From the NCBI RefSeq assembly GCF_018035235.1, contig NZ_WPCV01000005.1, positions 744,001-808,000 on the forward strand: DNA of 64,000 nt, given 5' to 3'. The position numbers and the translations under genes are program-made. This DNA is from Citrobacter sp. On2M (lineage in GTDB: Bacteria; Pseudomonadota; Gammaproteobacteria; Enterobacterales; Enterobacteriaceae). Of the stretch, positions 49,251 to 62,640 are shown piece after piece (position 1 is the first letter of the stretch; each line of letters starts with the position of its first letter). The notes below the pieces were generated by a model that did not search any database, was not told where the DNA came from, and was given only the letters and a program-made list of their open reading frames with translations.

Positions 49251-51218
49251 TCAATTGCTGGTCAGCGCATGTTGATACTTATGTAGCATCCCACTGAGTC
49301 GTTTTACCGGCTCGGTAACCTGCGGTGGTGCTTGCCAGATGATTAATTTCTCCTGGTAGATCTCAAGCTCTTCCAGCAACTGACTAAAGTAACGTCGCCG
49401 CTTGTCGTCGTTTCCTGCAGAAATCACGTGATCGGCAGTGCGGCGAAGCTGGCGATGGAATGCGGAGAGATCCTCGTTTACCGGTACCGGCGCATCGCGC
49501 AGGCGCTGATGCGCGATGATCATGGTCAGCGCCAGGCGAAACTTCGCCAGGTCGCCGGGAAATTTGTTCATTAGCAAAAACAGCTGCTGATAAAGCGCCG
49601 GAAGATGGTTTTCTTTTCGACGAACCACGTTGGTGGTCATCGCAGAAACCGCCGCCGAGACAAACTGGTTGAGCAACACGCGGCCCGTTCTGTCACGAGA
49701 GTTATCACGCACCAACATAATGACGATAAATGCCAGTACACAGCCAACAATCTGCCCCAGCGCACTGTCAAGAAACTGGCTAAAGTGGAACGTCATCGGG
49801 TTATCCAGCACGATGATATTAATCGTGCTGGCCAGCGCCCCCATCGATCCCAATCGCCTTTTCTGTACCTCGATCCCCAGAAAGAAACCCAGCACCGCCA
49901 GGCTCAGACACAGCAACAACATACTTTGCTGGGTATTAGGGATAATCACCAGGAAATAGAGTGCCCCGAGCGGTAACGCCGCCAATGTGCCGTATATAAA
50001 GTCTATCGCCACCATACGCGGGTTAGGCAAACGCATTGCCAGAGAGGTAACAACCGCAATCATCACCATTGCACCGCTGCCGGATGTCCAACCGGTCCAC
50101 AGCCAGAATAAGGTTCCCAGCACACATGAAAGTGTGGTGCGCCAGAAATTAACCATCGCATGGTGGCGCTCGGCAGATTCCACTTTTACCACCGGTTCAC
50201 CTTGCAGGATCTCTTCTTCGATAGCGCTAATTTTGGTGTTGCTGACAACTCCACGTTTAAGTAACAAATAGCGTGTTGCCGCCCCAGCCCAGGTGTAAAT
50301 TGTGACAGGTGTGTCACGTTCTCCGGTCCAGGCAATCACCCTACGCATCCGCTTCAACTGTTTATGGACATCCTGTACCGTTTCAACCGGCGTATCGAAC
50401 AACTCACGGAAGGTATCGGTGATCAATTCTGGTCGGGTGTTCTGAATTAGATAGGTTTCGCAGGACTGCGTGATGAGCGTGAGCGACAACGTATTCAATG
50501 CCTTGAGTCTGCGGTTAGCCCGCACCCAGCGCGAGGACTCCATATTCAGGTTACTACGCATCCCTTCCAGCGCCGCCGTTCGCCTGACTAAATCTCCCCA
50601 GGCCTTGTCCACTTCCTCACTGTCGCCATGCTTAATGCACAGCTGCATAAGCTGATATTGCGCTACCAGCAGGCTATCCAGTTCGACATCAATTTCCTGT
50701 TTCACCGAACGGGGCGAAAAGAGCAGGTCAGCAACAATGGCACAGACAATGCCCATCACAATTTCACTACAGCGTTCGAGCGCAAATTGCGGCGTCAGCA
50801 GCGGTTCAGCCTGAATAGTAATGACGATGATCAGCGCCGTATAGCCTGAAAGCCCCCAGGCATAGGAGTTTTCGATCTTTACTAACGATGAGATCCAGGT
50901 ACAAAAACCGGCCCAGACACAACATACCAGGATCATCAATAGCGGGGCGCGGATCATGCTGATGATAATGATCAGTGCGGCAATACAGCCGATAAATGTC
51001 CCGACAATACGCAGCATGCCGCGATAGCGGATAGCACCTGAATAAGGTTCTCCACCAGCGGCAAAGGCCGGACCTGCCGCCACAATGGCCGCGGTCAGCA
51101 CCGCCCAGCGCGGGGTCTCAAGCTGGAAATGAAAGCCAACGAACAGCGCCAGTACAATCGCGCAGGCCAGTTTTACCGCAAAGCGGATATGCTGATTGGC
51201 AATGGAGAAAATACCCAT
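49251..51218 (-). CDS. aaeB: p-Hydroxybenzoic acid efflux pump subunit AaeB
   Basis: AaeB is a 655-residue FUSC/ArAE-family inner-membrane pump with two groups of membrane segments (about 13-165 and 365-515) separated by cytoplasmic helices. With AaeA it exports aromatic carboxylic acids. It begins five bases after aaeA and is the last gene of aaeXAB. Confidence 0.96.
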   Translation of the reverse strand: MGIFSIANQHIRFAVKLACAIVLALFVGFHFQLETPRWAVLTAAIVAAGPAFAAGGEPYSGAIRYRGMLRIVGTFIGCIAALIIIISMIRAPLLMILVCCVWAGFCTWISSLVKIENSYAWGLSGYTALIIVITIQAEPLLTPQFALERCSEIVMGIVCAIVADLLFSPRSVKQEIDVELDSLLVAQYQLMQLCIKHGDSEEVDKAWGDLVRRTAALEGMRSNLNMESSRWVRANRRLKALNTLSLTLITQSCETYLIQNTRPELITDTFRELFDTPVETVQDVHKQLKRMRRVIAWTGERDTPVTIYTWAGAATRYLLLKRGVVSNTKISAIEEEILQGEPVVKVESAERHHAMVNFWRTTLSCVLGTLFWLWTGWTSGSGAMVMIAVVTSLAMRLPNPRMVAIDFIYGTLAALPLGALYFLVIIPNTQQSMLLLCLSLAVLGFFLGIEVQKRRLGSMGALASTINIIVLDNPMTFHFSQFLDSALGQIVGCVLAFIVIMLVRDNSRDRTGRVLLNQFVSAAVSAMTTNVVRRKENHLPALYQQLFLLMNKFPGDLAKFRLALTMIIAHQRLRDAPVPVNEDLSAFHRQLRRTADHVISAGNDDKRRRYFSQLLEELEIYQEKLIIWQAPPQVTEPVKRLSGMLHKYQHALTSN

Positions 51219-51223
51219 CGCGA

Positions 51224-52156
51224 TTAACCAAATTCGCGCAGGCGGTGCGCCATTTTACGGAAGAAAGATTCCTGACTGGCATCGCGATCCTGCTTGCCGG
51301 TAATGACGACGGTCGCGGTCGTCCCGGCAGGCCACAAGGTTCCCTGCTGCTCATCAAGGCGAATTCGCACCGGCACACGCTGCGCCAGACGTACCCATTC
51401 AAGATTGGAATCAATGGTCGCCATACCCTTGGCGTCCCGCGTGCTGCTGGCATTCGTTACGCCAGCCGCCACACTATCAACAGTCCCCTTCAGCACATTA
51501 TTACTGCCAAGCGGGGTGATTTCAGCGCGATACCCAGGACGAACGCCTTCCAGTTTGGTTTCTTCCATATACGCCAGCACATAGAAAGAATGCTGTTTGA
51601 CTAACGCCACCGCCGTGGACCCGCGCGTAATAAATTCGCCGCTATAGACGTTCAGGTTAGTCACCCAGCCATCTGCTGGCGCGCGGATAACGGTACGCTC
51701 CAGATCTAATTTCGCCAGGTCGCGGGTCGCTTGTGCCTTCGCAAGCTGGTGTAATACGGTTTGCAGGACGTTGTTTGACTGATCGATCTCTTCACGAGAC
51801 ATGGCCTGCACGCCAAGTCGGTTACGACGACCGGCCTCCTGGCGTTTTTCCTGCGCCAGAACTTGATAATAAGCGACATCAGCTTCAGCCTGTTCAAGGG
51901 CTTTCTTATAGCGTGGCTGATCGATGGTGAACAGGATCTGATCCTTTTTCACCAGTTGGTTATCATGGATGTTAACGTTGGTAATAAGGCCCGCAACATC
52001 CGGCGCAATGGCGACAACATCGGCGCTGAAACGGGCATCACGCGTCCACGGCGACTCGGTGTAGAACACCCATGCGCGGAAAATGGCGATGAAGGCCAGA
52101 ATGACCAGTATCACGGTAATGGCCGTGCGGGAGAGTTTTCTTGTTAGTGTTTTCAC
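51224..52156 (-). CDS. aaeA: p-Hydroxybenzoic acid efflux membrane-fusion protein AaeA
   Basis: The 310-residue HlyD-like adaptor has one N-terminal membrane anchor (about 12-32), a biotinyl-lipoyl-like hairpin and a coiled coil (about 80-160). It starts with GTG. It sits between aaeX and aaeB. Confidence 0.95.
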   Translation of the reverse strand: MKTLTRKLSRTAITVILVILAFIAIFRAWVFYTESPWTRDARFSADVVAIAPDVAGLITNVNIHDNQLVKKDQILFTIDQPRYKKALEQAEADVAYYQVLAQEKRQEAGRRNRLGVQAMSREEIDQSNNVLQTVLHQLAKAQATRDLAKLDLERTVIRAPADGWVTNLNVYSGEFITRGSTAVALVKQHSFYVLAYMEETKLEGVRPGYRAEITPLGSNNVLKGTVDSVAAGVTNASSTRDAKGMATIDSNLEWVRLAQRVPVRIRLDEQQGTLWPAGTTATVVITGKQDRDASQESFFRKMAHRLREFG

Positions 52157-52163
52157 TTCAACC

Positions 52164-52367
52164 TCAAACGAACAGGCGCGTTGTTAAGTAGAACAGACAG
52201 CAATACAGCGCGGTGTTAAACAGAGCCGGATGCCAGACAAAATCATAGATACCAGTCGGAACCAGCACCCGACGCACCAGCCAGAAAATCGCCAGTGACA
52301 AAAGTAATTCGAAAAAAATCGGTGGGAAGGACAAACCAAACACCACGATAACGGGAAACAGACTCAT
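52164..52367 (-). CDS. aaeX: Small membrane protein AaeX (DUF1656)
   Basis: The 67-residue protein has two hydrophobic segments (about 5-30 and 45-65) and is the first gene of aaeXAB. Its function is unknown; efflux in E. coli needs only AaeA and AaeB. It is divergent from aaeR. Confidence 0.92.
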   Translation of the reverse strand: MSLFPVIVVFGLSFPPIFFELLLSLAIFWLVRRVLVPTGIYDFVWHPALFNTALYCCLFYLTTRLFV

Positions 52368-52551
52368 GTTGACCTTGGTAACGTAAGAGAGTGCAGATGA
52401 TAGTTTTTCTAGCGTATGTCACCGCAGAGAAGGGCGAGGATGAGCCAGGCGAGAGCGACATAGCCGTTATTTGAATAATAATATATTAACGTAACTGTTA
52501 TGCTGTTATCTATATTATGTGATCTAAATCACTTTTAAGTCAGAGTGAACA
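52368..52551. promoter_or_regulatory. Divergent promoter region aaeX / aaeR
   Basis: The 184-bp AT-rich gap between the efflux operon and its LysR regulator is the expected AaeR target. An imperfect palindrome GTGATCTAAATCAC (52519-52532) lies near aaeR; its role is inferred only. Confidence 0.5.
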
Positions 52552-53481
52552 ATGGAACGATTAAAACGTATGTCGGTGTTCGCCAAAGTTGTCGAACTGG
52601 GCTCCTTCACCGCCGCCGCAAGACAGCTACAAATGAGCGTTTCATCAATAAGCCAGACGGTCTCCAAACTGGAAGATGAGTTACAGGTCAAGCTGCTAAA
52701 CCGCAGTACGCGCAGCATTGGGCTAACTGAAGCCGGTAAAATTTATTATCAGGGCTGCCGCCGGATGCTGCACGAAGCACAGGATGTTCACGAGCAACTT
52801 TATGCCTTTAACAACACGCCTATCGGTACCCTGCGCATTGGCTGCTCTTCAACTATGGCACAAAATGTCCTCGCCGGGTTGACCGCCACGATGCTGAAAG
52901 AGTATCCGGGATTGACGGTAAATCTGGTAACCGGCATTCCGGCCCCGGATTTAATCGCGGATGGTCTGGACGTAGTTATCCGCGTCGGCGCGTTGCAGGA
53001 CTCCAGCCTGTTTTCACGCCGTTTGGGAGCTATGCCGATGGTGGTCTGCGCCGCGAAAAGCTATCTCGCGCAGTTTGGCACCCCGGAGAAACCCGCCGAT
53101 CTCAGCAACCACTCGTGGCTGGAATACAGCGTGCGCCCGGATAATGAATTCGAGCTTATCGCTCCGGAGGGCATCTCCACCCGCCTGATCCCAGAGGGGC
53201 GCTTCGTGACTAACGATCCGATGACGCTGGTACGCTGGCTGGCCGCAGGCACGGGCATTGCCTATGTACCGCTGATGTGGGTGATCAATGAGATCAATCG
53301 TGGCGAAGTGGAGATCCTGCTTCCCCGCTACCAGTCGGATCCGCGTCCGGTCTACGCGCTGTATACCGAAAAAGACAAATTGCCACTCAAGGTGCAGGTA
53401 GTGATTAACTATCTGACAGACTATTTTGTCGATGTGGCGAAGCTATTCCAGGGAATGTACGGTCGGGGAAAAGAGAAATAA
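52552..53481 (+). CDS. aaeR: LysR-type regulator of the aae efflux operon
   Basis: The 309-residue LTTR has an N-terminal winged helix (about 1-60; GSFTAAARQLQMSVSSISQTVSKLE) and a periplasmic-binding-like effector domain. In E. coli AaeR activates aaeXAB in response to aromatic carboxylates. It is transcribed away from aaeX and converges with tldD across a REP pair. Confidence 0.95.
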   Translation: MERLKRMSVFAKVVELGSFTAAARQLQMSVSSISQTVSKLEDELQVKLLNRSTRSIGLTEAGKIYYQGCRRMLHEAQDVHEQLYAFNNTPIGTLRIGCSSTMAQNVLAGLTATMLKEYPGLTVNLVTGIPAPDLIADGLDVVIRVGALQDSSLFSRRLGAMPMVVCAAKSYLAQFGTPEKPADLSNHSWLEYSVRPDNEFELIAPEGISTRLIPEGRFVTNDPMTLVRWLAAGTGIAYVPLMWVINEINRGEVEILLPRYQSDPRPVYALYTEKDKLPLKVQVVINYLTDYFVDVAKLFQGMYGRGKEK

Positions 53482-53490
53482 AAAAAGTGT

Positions 53491-53556
53491 AGGCCGGATA
53501 AGGCATTGACGCCGCATCCGGAAAGGTGCCCGATCGCACTGGTGCTTATCGGGCAT
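53491..53556. repeat. BIME: two REP units between aaeR and tldD
   Basis: AGGCCGGATAAGGCG..GCCGCATCCGG (53491-53521) and TGCCCGATCGCAC..GTGCTTATCGGGCA (53527-53555) are paired REP-type palindromes between convergent stops. Confidence 0.75.
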
Positions 53557-53567
53557 ACATCATGATG

Positions 53568-55031
<1,464 letters not shown>

Positions 55032-55088
55032 TTACTGCGGTAGAAGATCTATGTAGTGAGATTGGGGCAATTACTCGCCCCCGTCAAA

Positions 55089-58000
55089 TCATTGCTGGCT
55101 TTCTTTGCGCGGCTGACGCAGAACTTCGTTGATCTGTGGCTTATCGATCGGACCAGTGATGCGATAGCGCAGAATCGACACTTTGCTCCACAGCGGTCCC
55201 AATACCTTACTGGCAGCAAACACCGCCGCACCAACAATCGGGTTGACGGCAAACGCAGCGGCAACCCCTACGGTGGCAGAAATCTCTGGCGCGACCACCG
55301 CTTCCATATTCAACTCCCGGCGTACTAGGTTCACCGAGCCTTTCATCGCAATATCGGCTTCCAGACCGTCCACCAGCGTATCATCAGTATGCATCACGCC
55401 ATCTTTGATCCACGCCGTGCTGCGAATCGAGTCGAAATAGAAGCCTTCGCTGAAGGTATCGCTGAAATCAAAGCGCAGTTTACGCAGCAACGCATCAAAG
55501 CTTAACAGGCGTAACAGTTGTCCCGCATGACCGGTACTGAGTTCTGTAAGCTCACCTTTGCCCAGGCGGGTACGCAAAATGCCATTCAGCGAAGCTAAAT
55601 CTGGATCCCACGGCGGGTTACGCCAGTGCAGATCGTACTCAACGTTGAACGAAGAGTTGCGAATCGGGGTCGATACGCCAAAGAAGTTGGCCGCGGAGTC
55701 AATTTTATTGCCACTCAGTTTACCCTTCAGCGACGTCCGCTCCTTGCCCGGCGCATTCACCCACACGCCGTCGGTGGTCAGTCTGGCAAAACCGGTATCC
55801 AACAGGCCGTTACTCAAGGTGAGCGTGTCGCCTTTAATCGCGACATCGGCGTCAATGCGACCGTATTTCTGTCCCCACATCCAGCACTCGGCACAGCGTA
55901 GTTGAAGATCCGGCCAGCCACGGAAGCTGACGTTGTCGATGGTGGAAAACGGCGAAGCGGGCGTACTATTCGGTGACGGTTTTGCCGCACTTGGGTTGTA
56001 ATAAAGATACTTAATATTGGCCAGCCACGGCGCGTTATTGCGCATCGCCAGCGTGGCGTTAATTTCGCGGCCCTGCGCCTGCACGGTGGAGCCATTGATT
56101 GACGGCTCAGACACAATACTTAAATTATTCCACTGCTGGCCACCCAGGGATAACGCTGGCGTACGTACCGTGATGCGCTGAGGGAAGTTGGCGTTGGTCC
56201 CAACGTTATCCGCAGCACCTTTCTGGAACAAAGCCAGCCATTGCGCCCCATCCATAGGGGGAAGATTAAGCTCAATGCCTTGTTGATCGGGTAACGCGGG
56301 CACGGTACGGCTTTCCGACGTCCAGATTGCGCGGTCAAGCGTCAGTTTCTGATTCAGCAACCAGCGGCTGTTAAAGTGATTCTTACTGCCCGCGTTGCCG
56401 GTCAGATCAAAACTGCGCAGATTGCCGTTGGCCTTAACGTTAACCGGCAACGCCTCACCGGCAGCCTTATTCAGGGGAGAAGGTAAGTGACTACTTACAT
56501 TCTTCAGGTCGCCTTTTATCTCTATGTCGTAAGTCGGCCCCGCATGATACGGGAGATCGATACCTACCTTGCCATTCCACGCCATGCTGCCGCTTAACGC
56601 ATCGTTGACCTGCGCCGGTAAAATCCCCATACGGGTTGGCTGCCAGTCACCTTGCAGATTCACGGCTACCTGATAGGCTTTCGCCCCTTCGGTCGTGGAA
56701 AAGTCGACGTTCAGCGGCTGATTAAACCAGTTCGCCGTCATCGGCTCGCTCTTTAAATCGCCATTGATAAAGCTGAATTTACCGTTCAAATTCTTCAGCG
56801 TGCTGTCGAGCGGTTTAATAAACAGGCTGTTATTACGAAGGTTGACATCACCTTTCGCGGTAACCAGCGAGCCGTCTAGCGGAATATCCAGATGTAAGCG
56901 AGCATTCACATCGCCGTCAATCTGCAACTGCTCTAGCGTGGCGCCGAGGGAATCCTTCAGCGGCGTCTCATCAAAATAAGGTCCGACCGCCTTGCCTGGT
57001 CCGTTAATATCGGCATCAATCAGCAGTTTTTCTTTGGCATAGTCGGGGATATTGGCCGTCAGATTACTGGCCTTCACGCCGCCCAGATTAACGCTATCCG
57101 TCTTCATCCACAGACCGTCGTTAATGAAATTCAGTTCAATATTGAGGTCAGTAAGCGCAGGCCAGTCGGGCTGGAAAGCAAATTTCGCGTTGCGTAGCGG
57201 CACCAGGACCTGAAATTGCCCCTCATTATGCAGATACGGGAACAGATGCGGGTTACCGCCATACACCAGCGTGGCGTTATCCGCTTCGCCGCCCTGAATA
57301 GCGCCACTGAGGTAGTCAACCAGGTCTTTGCCCATCAGATTTTCCGGGAAGTAGCGCCAGGCTTGGGAGCCGTCGTCGGTGCTGATGCCAGCCAGAATAC
57401 CTAACCACGGTTCATCTCCAGTGGGTTGCAGATAGCGAAAACCACCGCGCGCACGTACCGCTTTCGCTTTCACATCAATGTTGCGCCCGTCTAACTGAAA
57501 GCCTTTCTCATTCTTCAGCCAGCTTAGCGTCGCCACGCCGTTCTCTATTTCCAGCGGTGCGCGGAAAACGGTTTCGTACGGCATTTTAGCTTGCTTCATC
57601 GAAGCGGTGAGTGCACCATTTTCAACGCTGCCCGCAAGCGTACCGGAGAAATGCTCAGCCCCTGGTAGCAGCTTCCACTGTTTCCAGGCCAGATTGCTCC
57701 ACGAGGACTGGAAGCGAGTTTTTTCTGTCGCCTGCAGTGGGATATCCAACGCCAGCACATCTATCTTTCCGCTCGGCTGCGTGGCCCGCCAGATATCACC
57801 CAGTGCAGGCGATATCCTGGCCGCCATCGGGCGCAGCCCCTCCAACCCAGCCAATTCCAGGTTACTGGCACGAATGCGTAACTCATCACTGCGTTTATGA
57901 TTCTCACCACCGACTTCCTGCTCAGGGACCCAGGCCAGCGTTAATGCCCCGCTCGGCCAGGGTTTATCGTCCATGGTGATACGGGTGTCAGGGATCGAGA

Positions 58001-58889
58001 ATTGCCAGCCCGGTCCTTCATGGGTAATGTGCGCCGTCAGGTTATCGACAGAGAGCGTGTGAGTATGCTCATCACCCAGCCAACTTGCCCCGCCTTTTTT
58101 CAGCCAGACATCACCGCCGGAAACGACCCCTTTGCTAATCGTCATCCAGGCTTCCAGGCTGAAACGCGCAGTTTGCAGCGCAACATTATCCTGCATCCAT
58201 TTACTCAGCCACGGTTTGACGTCGATGTCATCGGCTTGCAGCCAGACCCGACCGTTATTCAACAGCCCGTCATCGTCGCGCAAATCCATACGCACCTGCA
58301 TAACACCGTGCTGCCCGGTCAGACTGGAGAGACTGACCAGGCCCTCTGCACGATGGCGGTTTTTACCGTTCAGCCAGGTAAGCTGTGGGATCGCCAGTTC
58401 TGCACGCTGGCCAGAGAGGGTTAAGAAACTAATCTGGCTGTCGCGCAGATCGAAATGATCAAACTGACGCAGAAAGAGATCGCTGAGGTGGCCGGCTTCA
58501 ATTCCGTCACCGCTTTCACTGTGCTGGATGGGGGTATTGATGCGCAGTTGCAATTGCCAAAAGGTGAGGTCGCGGAACTGCCAGCGCATGTGCAGTAAGC
58601 TTTGCCAGACATCCAGCGCTAACGTGACGCGCTTTACCGAAAATTCGCCACCGTCTTTTAGCTGCGCATGGATATCGCGCGCTTCAAGCGTAGGACCGAA
58701 ATTTTGCCAACTTGCGGAAAGCTCACTGGCGGAAACCGGCAGACCGGTGGCGGATTCAATCTTGCCAAGGATGACAGGCCGCCAACTGTCAAGATGAGGT
58801 AGCGCCAGGCGCAGCCCACTGACCAGCAGCGCTGCGATGACAACGAATGCGGCTCCAGTGAGCAGTAATATCCCCGGCAATCGCCTCAC
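55089..58889 (-). CDS. yhdP: AsmA-like envelope phospholipid transport protein YhdP
   Basis: YhdP is one of three partly redundant bridge-like proteins (with TamB and YdbH) that move phospholipids to the outer membrane. The GTG at 58889, preceded by AAGGAGAG, gives 1266 residues, the E. coli length; an in-frame TTG seven codons earlier lacks a ribosome-binding site. One N-terminal membrane anchor (about 5-25) is followed by repeated beta-groove segments and a C-terminal AsmA-like domain. Confidence 0.96.
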   Translation of the reverse strand: MRRLPGILLLTGAAFVVIAALLVSGLRLALPHLDSWRPVILGKIESATGLPVSASELSASWQNFGPTLEARDIHAQLKDGGEFSVKRVTLALDVWQSLLHMRWQFRDLTFWQLQLRINTPIQHSESGDGIEAGHLSDLFLRQFDHFDLRDSQISFLTLSGQRAELAIPQLTWLNGKNRHRAEGLVSLSSLTGQHGVMQVRMDLRDDDGLLNNGRVWLQADDIDVKPWLSKWMQDNVALQTARFSLEAWMTISKGVVSGGDVWLKKGGASWLGDEHTHTLSVDNLTAHITHEGPGWQFSIPDTRITMDDKPWPSGALTLAWVPEQEVGGENHKRSDELRIRASNLELAGLEGLRPMAARISPALGDIWRATQPSGKIDVLALDIPLQATEKTRFQSSWSNLAWKQWKLLPGAEHFSGTLAGSVENGALTASMKQAKMPYETVFRAPLEIENGVATLSWLKNEKGFQLDGRNIDVKAKAVRARGGFRYLQPTGDEPWLGILAGISTDDGSQAWRYFPENLMGKDLVDYLSGAIQGGEADNATLVYGGNPHLFPYLHNEGQFQVLVPLRNAKFAFQPDWPALTDLNIELNFINDGLWMKTDSVNLGGVKASNLTANIPDYAKEKLLIDADINGPGKAVGPYFDETPLKDSLGATLEQLQIDGDVNARLHLDIPLDGSLVTAKGDVNLRNNSLFIKPLDSTLKNLNGKFSFINGDLKSEPMTANWFNQPLNVDFSTTEGAKAYQVAVNLQGDWQPTRMGILPAQVNDALSGSMAWNGKVGIDLPYHAGPTYDIEIKGDLKNVSSHLPSPLNKAAGEALPVNVKANGNLRSFDLTGNAGSKNHFNSRWLLNQKLTLDRAIWTSESRTVPALPDQQGIELNLPPMDGAQWLALFQKGAADNVGTNANFPQRITVRTPALSLGGQQWNNLSIVSEPSINGSTVQAQGREINATLAMRNNAPWLANIKYLYYNPSAAKPSPNSTPASPFSTIDNVSFRGWPDLQLRCAECWMWGQKYGRIDADVAIKGDTLTLSNGLLDTGFARLTTDGVWVNAPGKERTSLKGKLSGNKIDSAANFFGVSTPIRNSSFNVEYDLHWRNPPWDPDLASLNGILRTRLGKGELTELSTGHAGQLLRLLSFDALLRKLRFDFSDTFSEGFYFDSIRSTAWIKDGVMHTDDTLVDGLEADIAMKGSVNLVRRELNMEAVVAPEISATVGVAAAFAVNPIVGAAVFAASKVLGPLWSKVSILRYRITGPIDKPQINEVLRQPRKESQQ

Positions 58890-58932
58890 GCGCCTCTCCT
58901 TGTCTACCAAAAAATGTGACTCACAAAACCGT

Positions 58933-58969
58933 GTTGCCGGATGGCGGCGTGAACGCCTGCTCCGGCCTG
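58933..58969. repeat. REP palindrome between rng and yhdP
   Basis: TTGCCGGATGGCGGCG..CGCCTGCTCCGGCCTGCG is a REP-type palindrome in the gap after rng. Confidence 0.7.
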
Positions 58970-59003
58970 CGAGGTATCGCCATCAGGCGTTTACCAGGCC
59001 AGA

Positions 59004-60473
59004 TTACATCATGACGACGTCGAACTGCTCCTGGTTATACAGCGGTTCAATTTGAACCTTGACCTGCTTGCCGACAAAGATTTCAACTTCCGCCAACGCA
59101 TGAGACTCCTCCCCCTTCAGGGCTTCAGCCACCGCCGGAGAGGCATATACCAGGAAACGATCGGATTCATATGCATGGTGAACGCGCACAATTTCACGCA
59201 TGATTTCATAGCACACGGTTTCCACCGTTTTCACCGTGCCGCGCCCATGGCAGGTCGGACACTCGTTGCACAACACATGTTCCACGCTTTCGCGCGTGCG
59301 TTTGCGCGTCATCTCTACCAGACCCAGCTGTGAAAAACCGTTGATGCTGGTTTTTACGCGATCCTTGCTCAGAGCCTGCTCCAGAGAGTGCAGCACCCGG
59401 CGACGGTGGTCTTCATTATTCATGTCGATAAAATCGATAATAATAATGCCGCCGAGGTTACGCAGACGCAGCTGACGGGCAATAGCCTGCGTTGCTTCAA
59501 TATTAGTATTAAAGATAGTGTCGTCGAGATTACGATGCCCAACAAACGCGCCAGTATTAATATCGACGGTGGTCATCGCTTCAGTCTGGTCGATAACCAG
59601 ATAACCACCTGACTTGAGTTCAACTTTACGCTCCAGCGCACGTTGGATTTCATTCTCAACGTCAAACAGATCAAAGATAGGCTGGCGACCGCTGTAATGC
59701 TCAAGCTTACTGGTCATTTCAGGCATATATTCAGCCGTGAATTCCATTAACGCTTCGTACGTCAGGCGGGAGTCGACGCGGATCCGATCAAGCTGGGCGT
59801 CAGCAAAATCGCGCAACACGCGCTGCGCGAGCGCCAGCTCACCGTACATTTGATAGCGCGTTTGCGGGCGTTTCTTACGTTCCATGACTTTCGTCCAGAC
59901 ACGCTTCAGGTAGGCCGCATCCGAAGCCAGATCTTCTTCGCAGACGCCTTCTGCCGCCGTACGAATAATGAATCCGCCCTGCTCATCGCAGTAATCCGCC
60001 ACCACTTTTTTCAGGCGTTCGCGTTCAATTTCGCTTTCGATACGTTGGGAAACGCCAACGTGCGACGCCCCCGGCATAAAGACGAGATAACGGGAAGGCA
60101 GCGTGATATCCGTGGTAAGACGGGCGCCTTTAGTACCCAACGGATCTTTTACTACCTGCACCATCAGGTCCTGACCCTGGCGCACCAGTTCAGAGATGTC
60201 GCGCACGGTGAACTGTTTTTGTTCTTCACCCGCCACGCATTCGGTGTGCGGCATGATGTCCGAAGCGTGAAGAAATGCGGCTTTATCAAGCCCAATATCT
60301 ACAAAAGCCGCCTGCATACCCGGAAGTACACGACTTACACGACCTTTGTAGATATTGCCTACGATTCCGCGTCGCGCCTCACGTTCAATATGAATTTCCT
60401 GCAGAATACCACCATCAATGTAAGCCACCCGTGTTTCCGATGGCGTTACGTTTACCAACAATTCAGCCGTCAT
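59004..60473 (-). CDS. rng: Ribonuclease G
   Basis: RNase G matures the 16S rRNA 5' end and turns over some mRNAs. The start [15 protein letters not shown] gives 489 residues, as in E. coli. It has an S1 RNA-binding domain (about 38-120), the catalytic aspartates in [10 protein letters not shown] and IIIIDFIDM, and the zinc-link cysteines [11 protein letters not shown]. It overlaps yhdE by 11 bases. Confidence 0.97.
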   Translation of the reverse strand: MTAELLVNVTPSETRVAYIDGGILQEIHIEREARRGIVGNIYKGRVSRVLPGMQAAFVDIGLDKAAFLHASDIMPHTECVAGEEQKQFTVRDISELVRQGQDLMVQVVKDPLGTKGARLTTDITLPSRYLVFMPGASHVGVSQRIESEIERERLKKVVADYCDEQGGFIIRTAAEGVCEEDLASDAAYLKRVWTKVMERKKRPQTRYQMYGELALAQRVLRDFADAQLDRIRVDSRLTYEALMEFTAEYMPEMTSKLEHYSGRQPIFDLFDVENEIQRALERKVELKSGGYLVIDQTEAMTTVDINTGAFVGHRNLDDTIFNTNIEATQAIARQLRLRNLGGIIIIDFIDMNNEDHRRRVLHSLEQALSKDRVKTSINGFSQLGLVEMTRKRTRESVEHVLCNECPTCHGRGTVKTVETVCYEIMREIVRVHHAYESDRFLVYASPAVAEALKGEESHALAEVEIFVGKQVKVQIEPLYNQEQFDVVMM

Positions 60474-61056
60474 GTTTATCCCTTTTATCACGCAGTGCGT
60501 TAAAATTGGTCAGCAACTCATACGTTTCTACCAGCGGTAAGCCGACTACGGCGTGATAGCTGCCATTGATCTTCCTGACAAAACAGCCACCCAACCCTTG
60601 AATACCGTATGCACCTGCTTTATCCATTGGTTCACCGCTGGCAACATAACCCGCGATGTCCTCATCGGTTAGTGCTCTGAACGTCACTTCCGTCATCACC
60701 AGACAGTCCAGACTGTGCTGGCGATCGGCCAATGCTACGGCGGTCATGACCTGATGCGTTTTGCCCGACAGTTTACGCAGCATTGCAGCGGCATGGTCGG
60801 CGTCATGTGGTTTTTCCAGCACCTCGCCATTAAGGATAACAATGGTATCCGCCCCCAATACCGGCAAATCGCGCGCGGCCAGCGCCACGCCAGCCTGCGC
60901 TTTTTCGCGCGCCAGACGCGAAACATACTGCTGCGCACTTTCCTGCGGGTGGCGCTGTTCTTCAATTCCAGGAACCAGCCGTTCAAACGTAACACCAAGC
61001 TGAGCAAGCAACTCCTGGCGACGTGGAGAACCTGAAGCAAGATACAGAGTATTCAT
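60463..61056 (-). CDS. yhdE: dTTP/UTP pyrophosphatase of the Maf family
   Basis: The 197-residue Maf-like protein hydrolyses dTTP, UTP and modified pyrimidine nucleotides. It has the N-terminal motif [15 protein letters not shown] and the catalytic segment [17 protein letters not shown]. It lies between mreD and rng, as in E. coli. Confidence 0.95.
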   Translation of the reverse strand: MNTLYLASGSPRRQELLAQLGVTFERLVPGIEEQRHPQESAQQYVSRLAREKAQAGVALAARDLPVLGADTIVILNGEVLEKPHDADHAAAMLRKLSGKTHQVMTAVALADRQHSLDCLVMTEVTFRALTDEDIAGYVASGEPMDKAGAYGIQGLGGCFVRKINGSYHAVVGLPLVETYELLTNFNALRDKRDKHDG

Positions 61057-61064
61057 ATCAACCT

Positions 61065-61553
<489 letters not shown>

Positions 61554-62576
61554 TTACTGTCCTCCCGGCTTACGCGGAGCAGGCTGTGGCGATGTGGTAT
61601 CCGCAGGCGCAGGAGTCACGCCTGTTGCAGGAGCTGGCATGGGCGCAGGCGGTCCCATTGCTTCAGGTGCAGGCAGAACTTGCGGCATCATTTGCATCAG
61701 ACGTTCATTGGCAACACGGTGCACTTCTTCTGGCGTCATCGGATTTGCGCCATTGCGATCGGCACCCCACAACAGCAGCAGATAGCGCAGACGCTGCAGA
61801 CCGGCGGTCGGGCGCGCCTGAATCACGGTATATGCGCGCTGCGTGTCCAGCTTAACCGATGAAACGACACCGACCGGATAACCTTCAGGGAAACGTCCGC
61901 CCAGGCCCGAGGTAACCAGCACATCGCCAACGCGAATGTCGGTATTGGCCGGCAGATGTTCGAGCTGAAGATCGTCGGTGCAGCCGTTACCCGCAGCGAT
62001 CACGCGAATATCATTACGCAGGACCTGGATCGGTAGTGCATGCGTCGCGTCGCAAATCAGCAGCACGCGGCTGGTCAGTTTAGCCACAGCAACGACCTGA
62101 CCCACAACGCCTTTGTCGCTAATAACCGGCTGACCTTCATAGACGCCGTTAACGCTCCCTTTGTCGATCACGACCTGATCGCTGTAAGGGTCATTAACCG
62201 TTGAGATGACCTGCGTCACCATCTTTTGTTCGTCCTGACGTAGCGGCGATCCCAGCAGCTCGCGCAATCGCGCGTTCTCCTGTTTATATTGCCCCAACAT
62301 CAGCAGCTCGCTGTTTTTCAGCAGCAGTTCCTGACGCAACGCCCGGTTTTCAAGTTCGAGTTGATCGCGCGAAGCCAGCGTTTGTGAAACGCCGTCGAGT
62401 AATTCACGGGGAGCATTTGAGATAAAGTAGAAAGGACTGACGGCGGTATCCATGTACGTTCGGATTTGACTAAACGTACCCAGGCGGCTGTCGGCAATAA
62501 TAACGCCGAGCGCCACCAGCACCGCCAGAATAAGGCGAATCTGTAGCGACGGGCCACGGCTAAAAATTGGCTTCAT
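61554..62576 (-). CDS. mreC: Rod-shape determining protein MreC
   Basis: MreC activates PBP2-RodA in lateral wall synthesis. The 340-residue protein has one membrane anchor (about 11-31), a coiled coil (about 68-110) and two beta-barrel domains (about 115-270). The proline/alanine-rich periplasmic tail (after about 300) is about 27 residues shorter than the 367-residue E. coli protein as I recall it. Confidence 0.96.
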   Translation of the reverse strand: MKPIFSRGPSLQIRLILAVLVALGVIIADSRLGTFSQIRTYMDTAVSPFYFISNAPRELLDGVSQTLASRDQLELENRALRQELLLKNSELLMLGQYKQENARLRELLGSPLRQDEQKMVTQVISTVNDPYSDQVVIDKGSVNGVYEGQPVISDKGVVGQVVAVAKLTSRVLLICDATHALPIQVLRNDIRVIAAGNGCTDDLQLEHLPANTDIRVGDVLVTSGLGGRFPEGYPVGVVSSVKLDTQRAYTVIQARPTAGLQRLRYLLLLWGADRNGANPMTPEEVHRVANERLMQMMPQVLPAPEAMGPPAPMPAPATGVTPAPADTTSPQPAPRKPGGQ

Positions 62577-62640
62577 AGTCTATGCGTATTCTCGTATCAG
62601 AGCGGAAGGGCAACCCGCGGGCTACCCAGCCTGCATCCGA

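Noticed and set aside
58890-58910. TTG start for yhdP seven codons upstream
   Set aside because: The AAGGAGAG that would serve the GTG at 58889 lies inside this extension, and the GTG gives the E. coli length.
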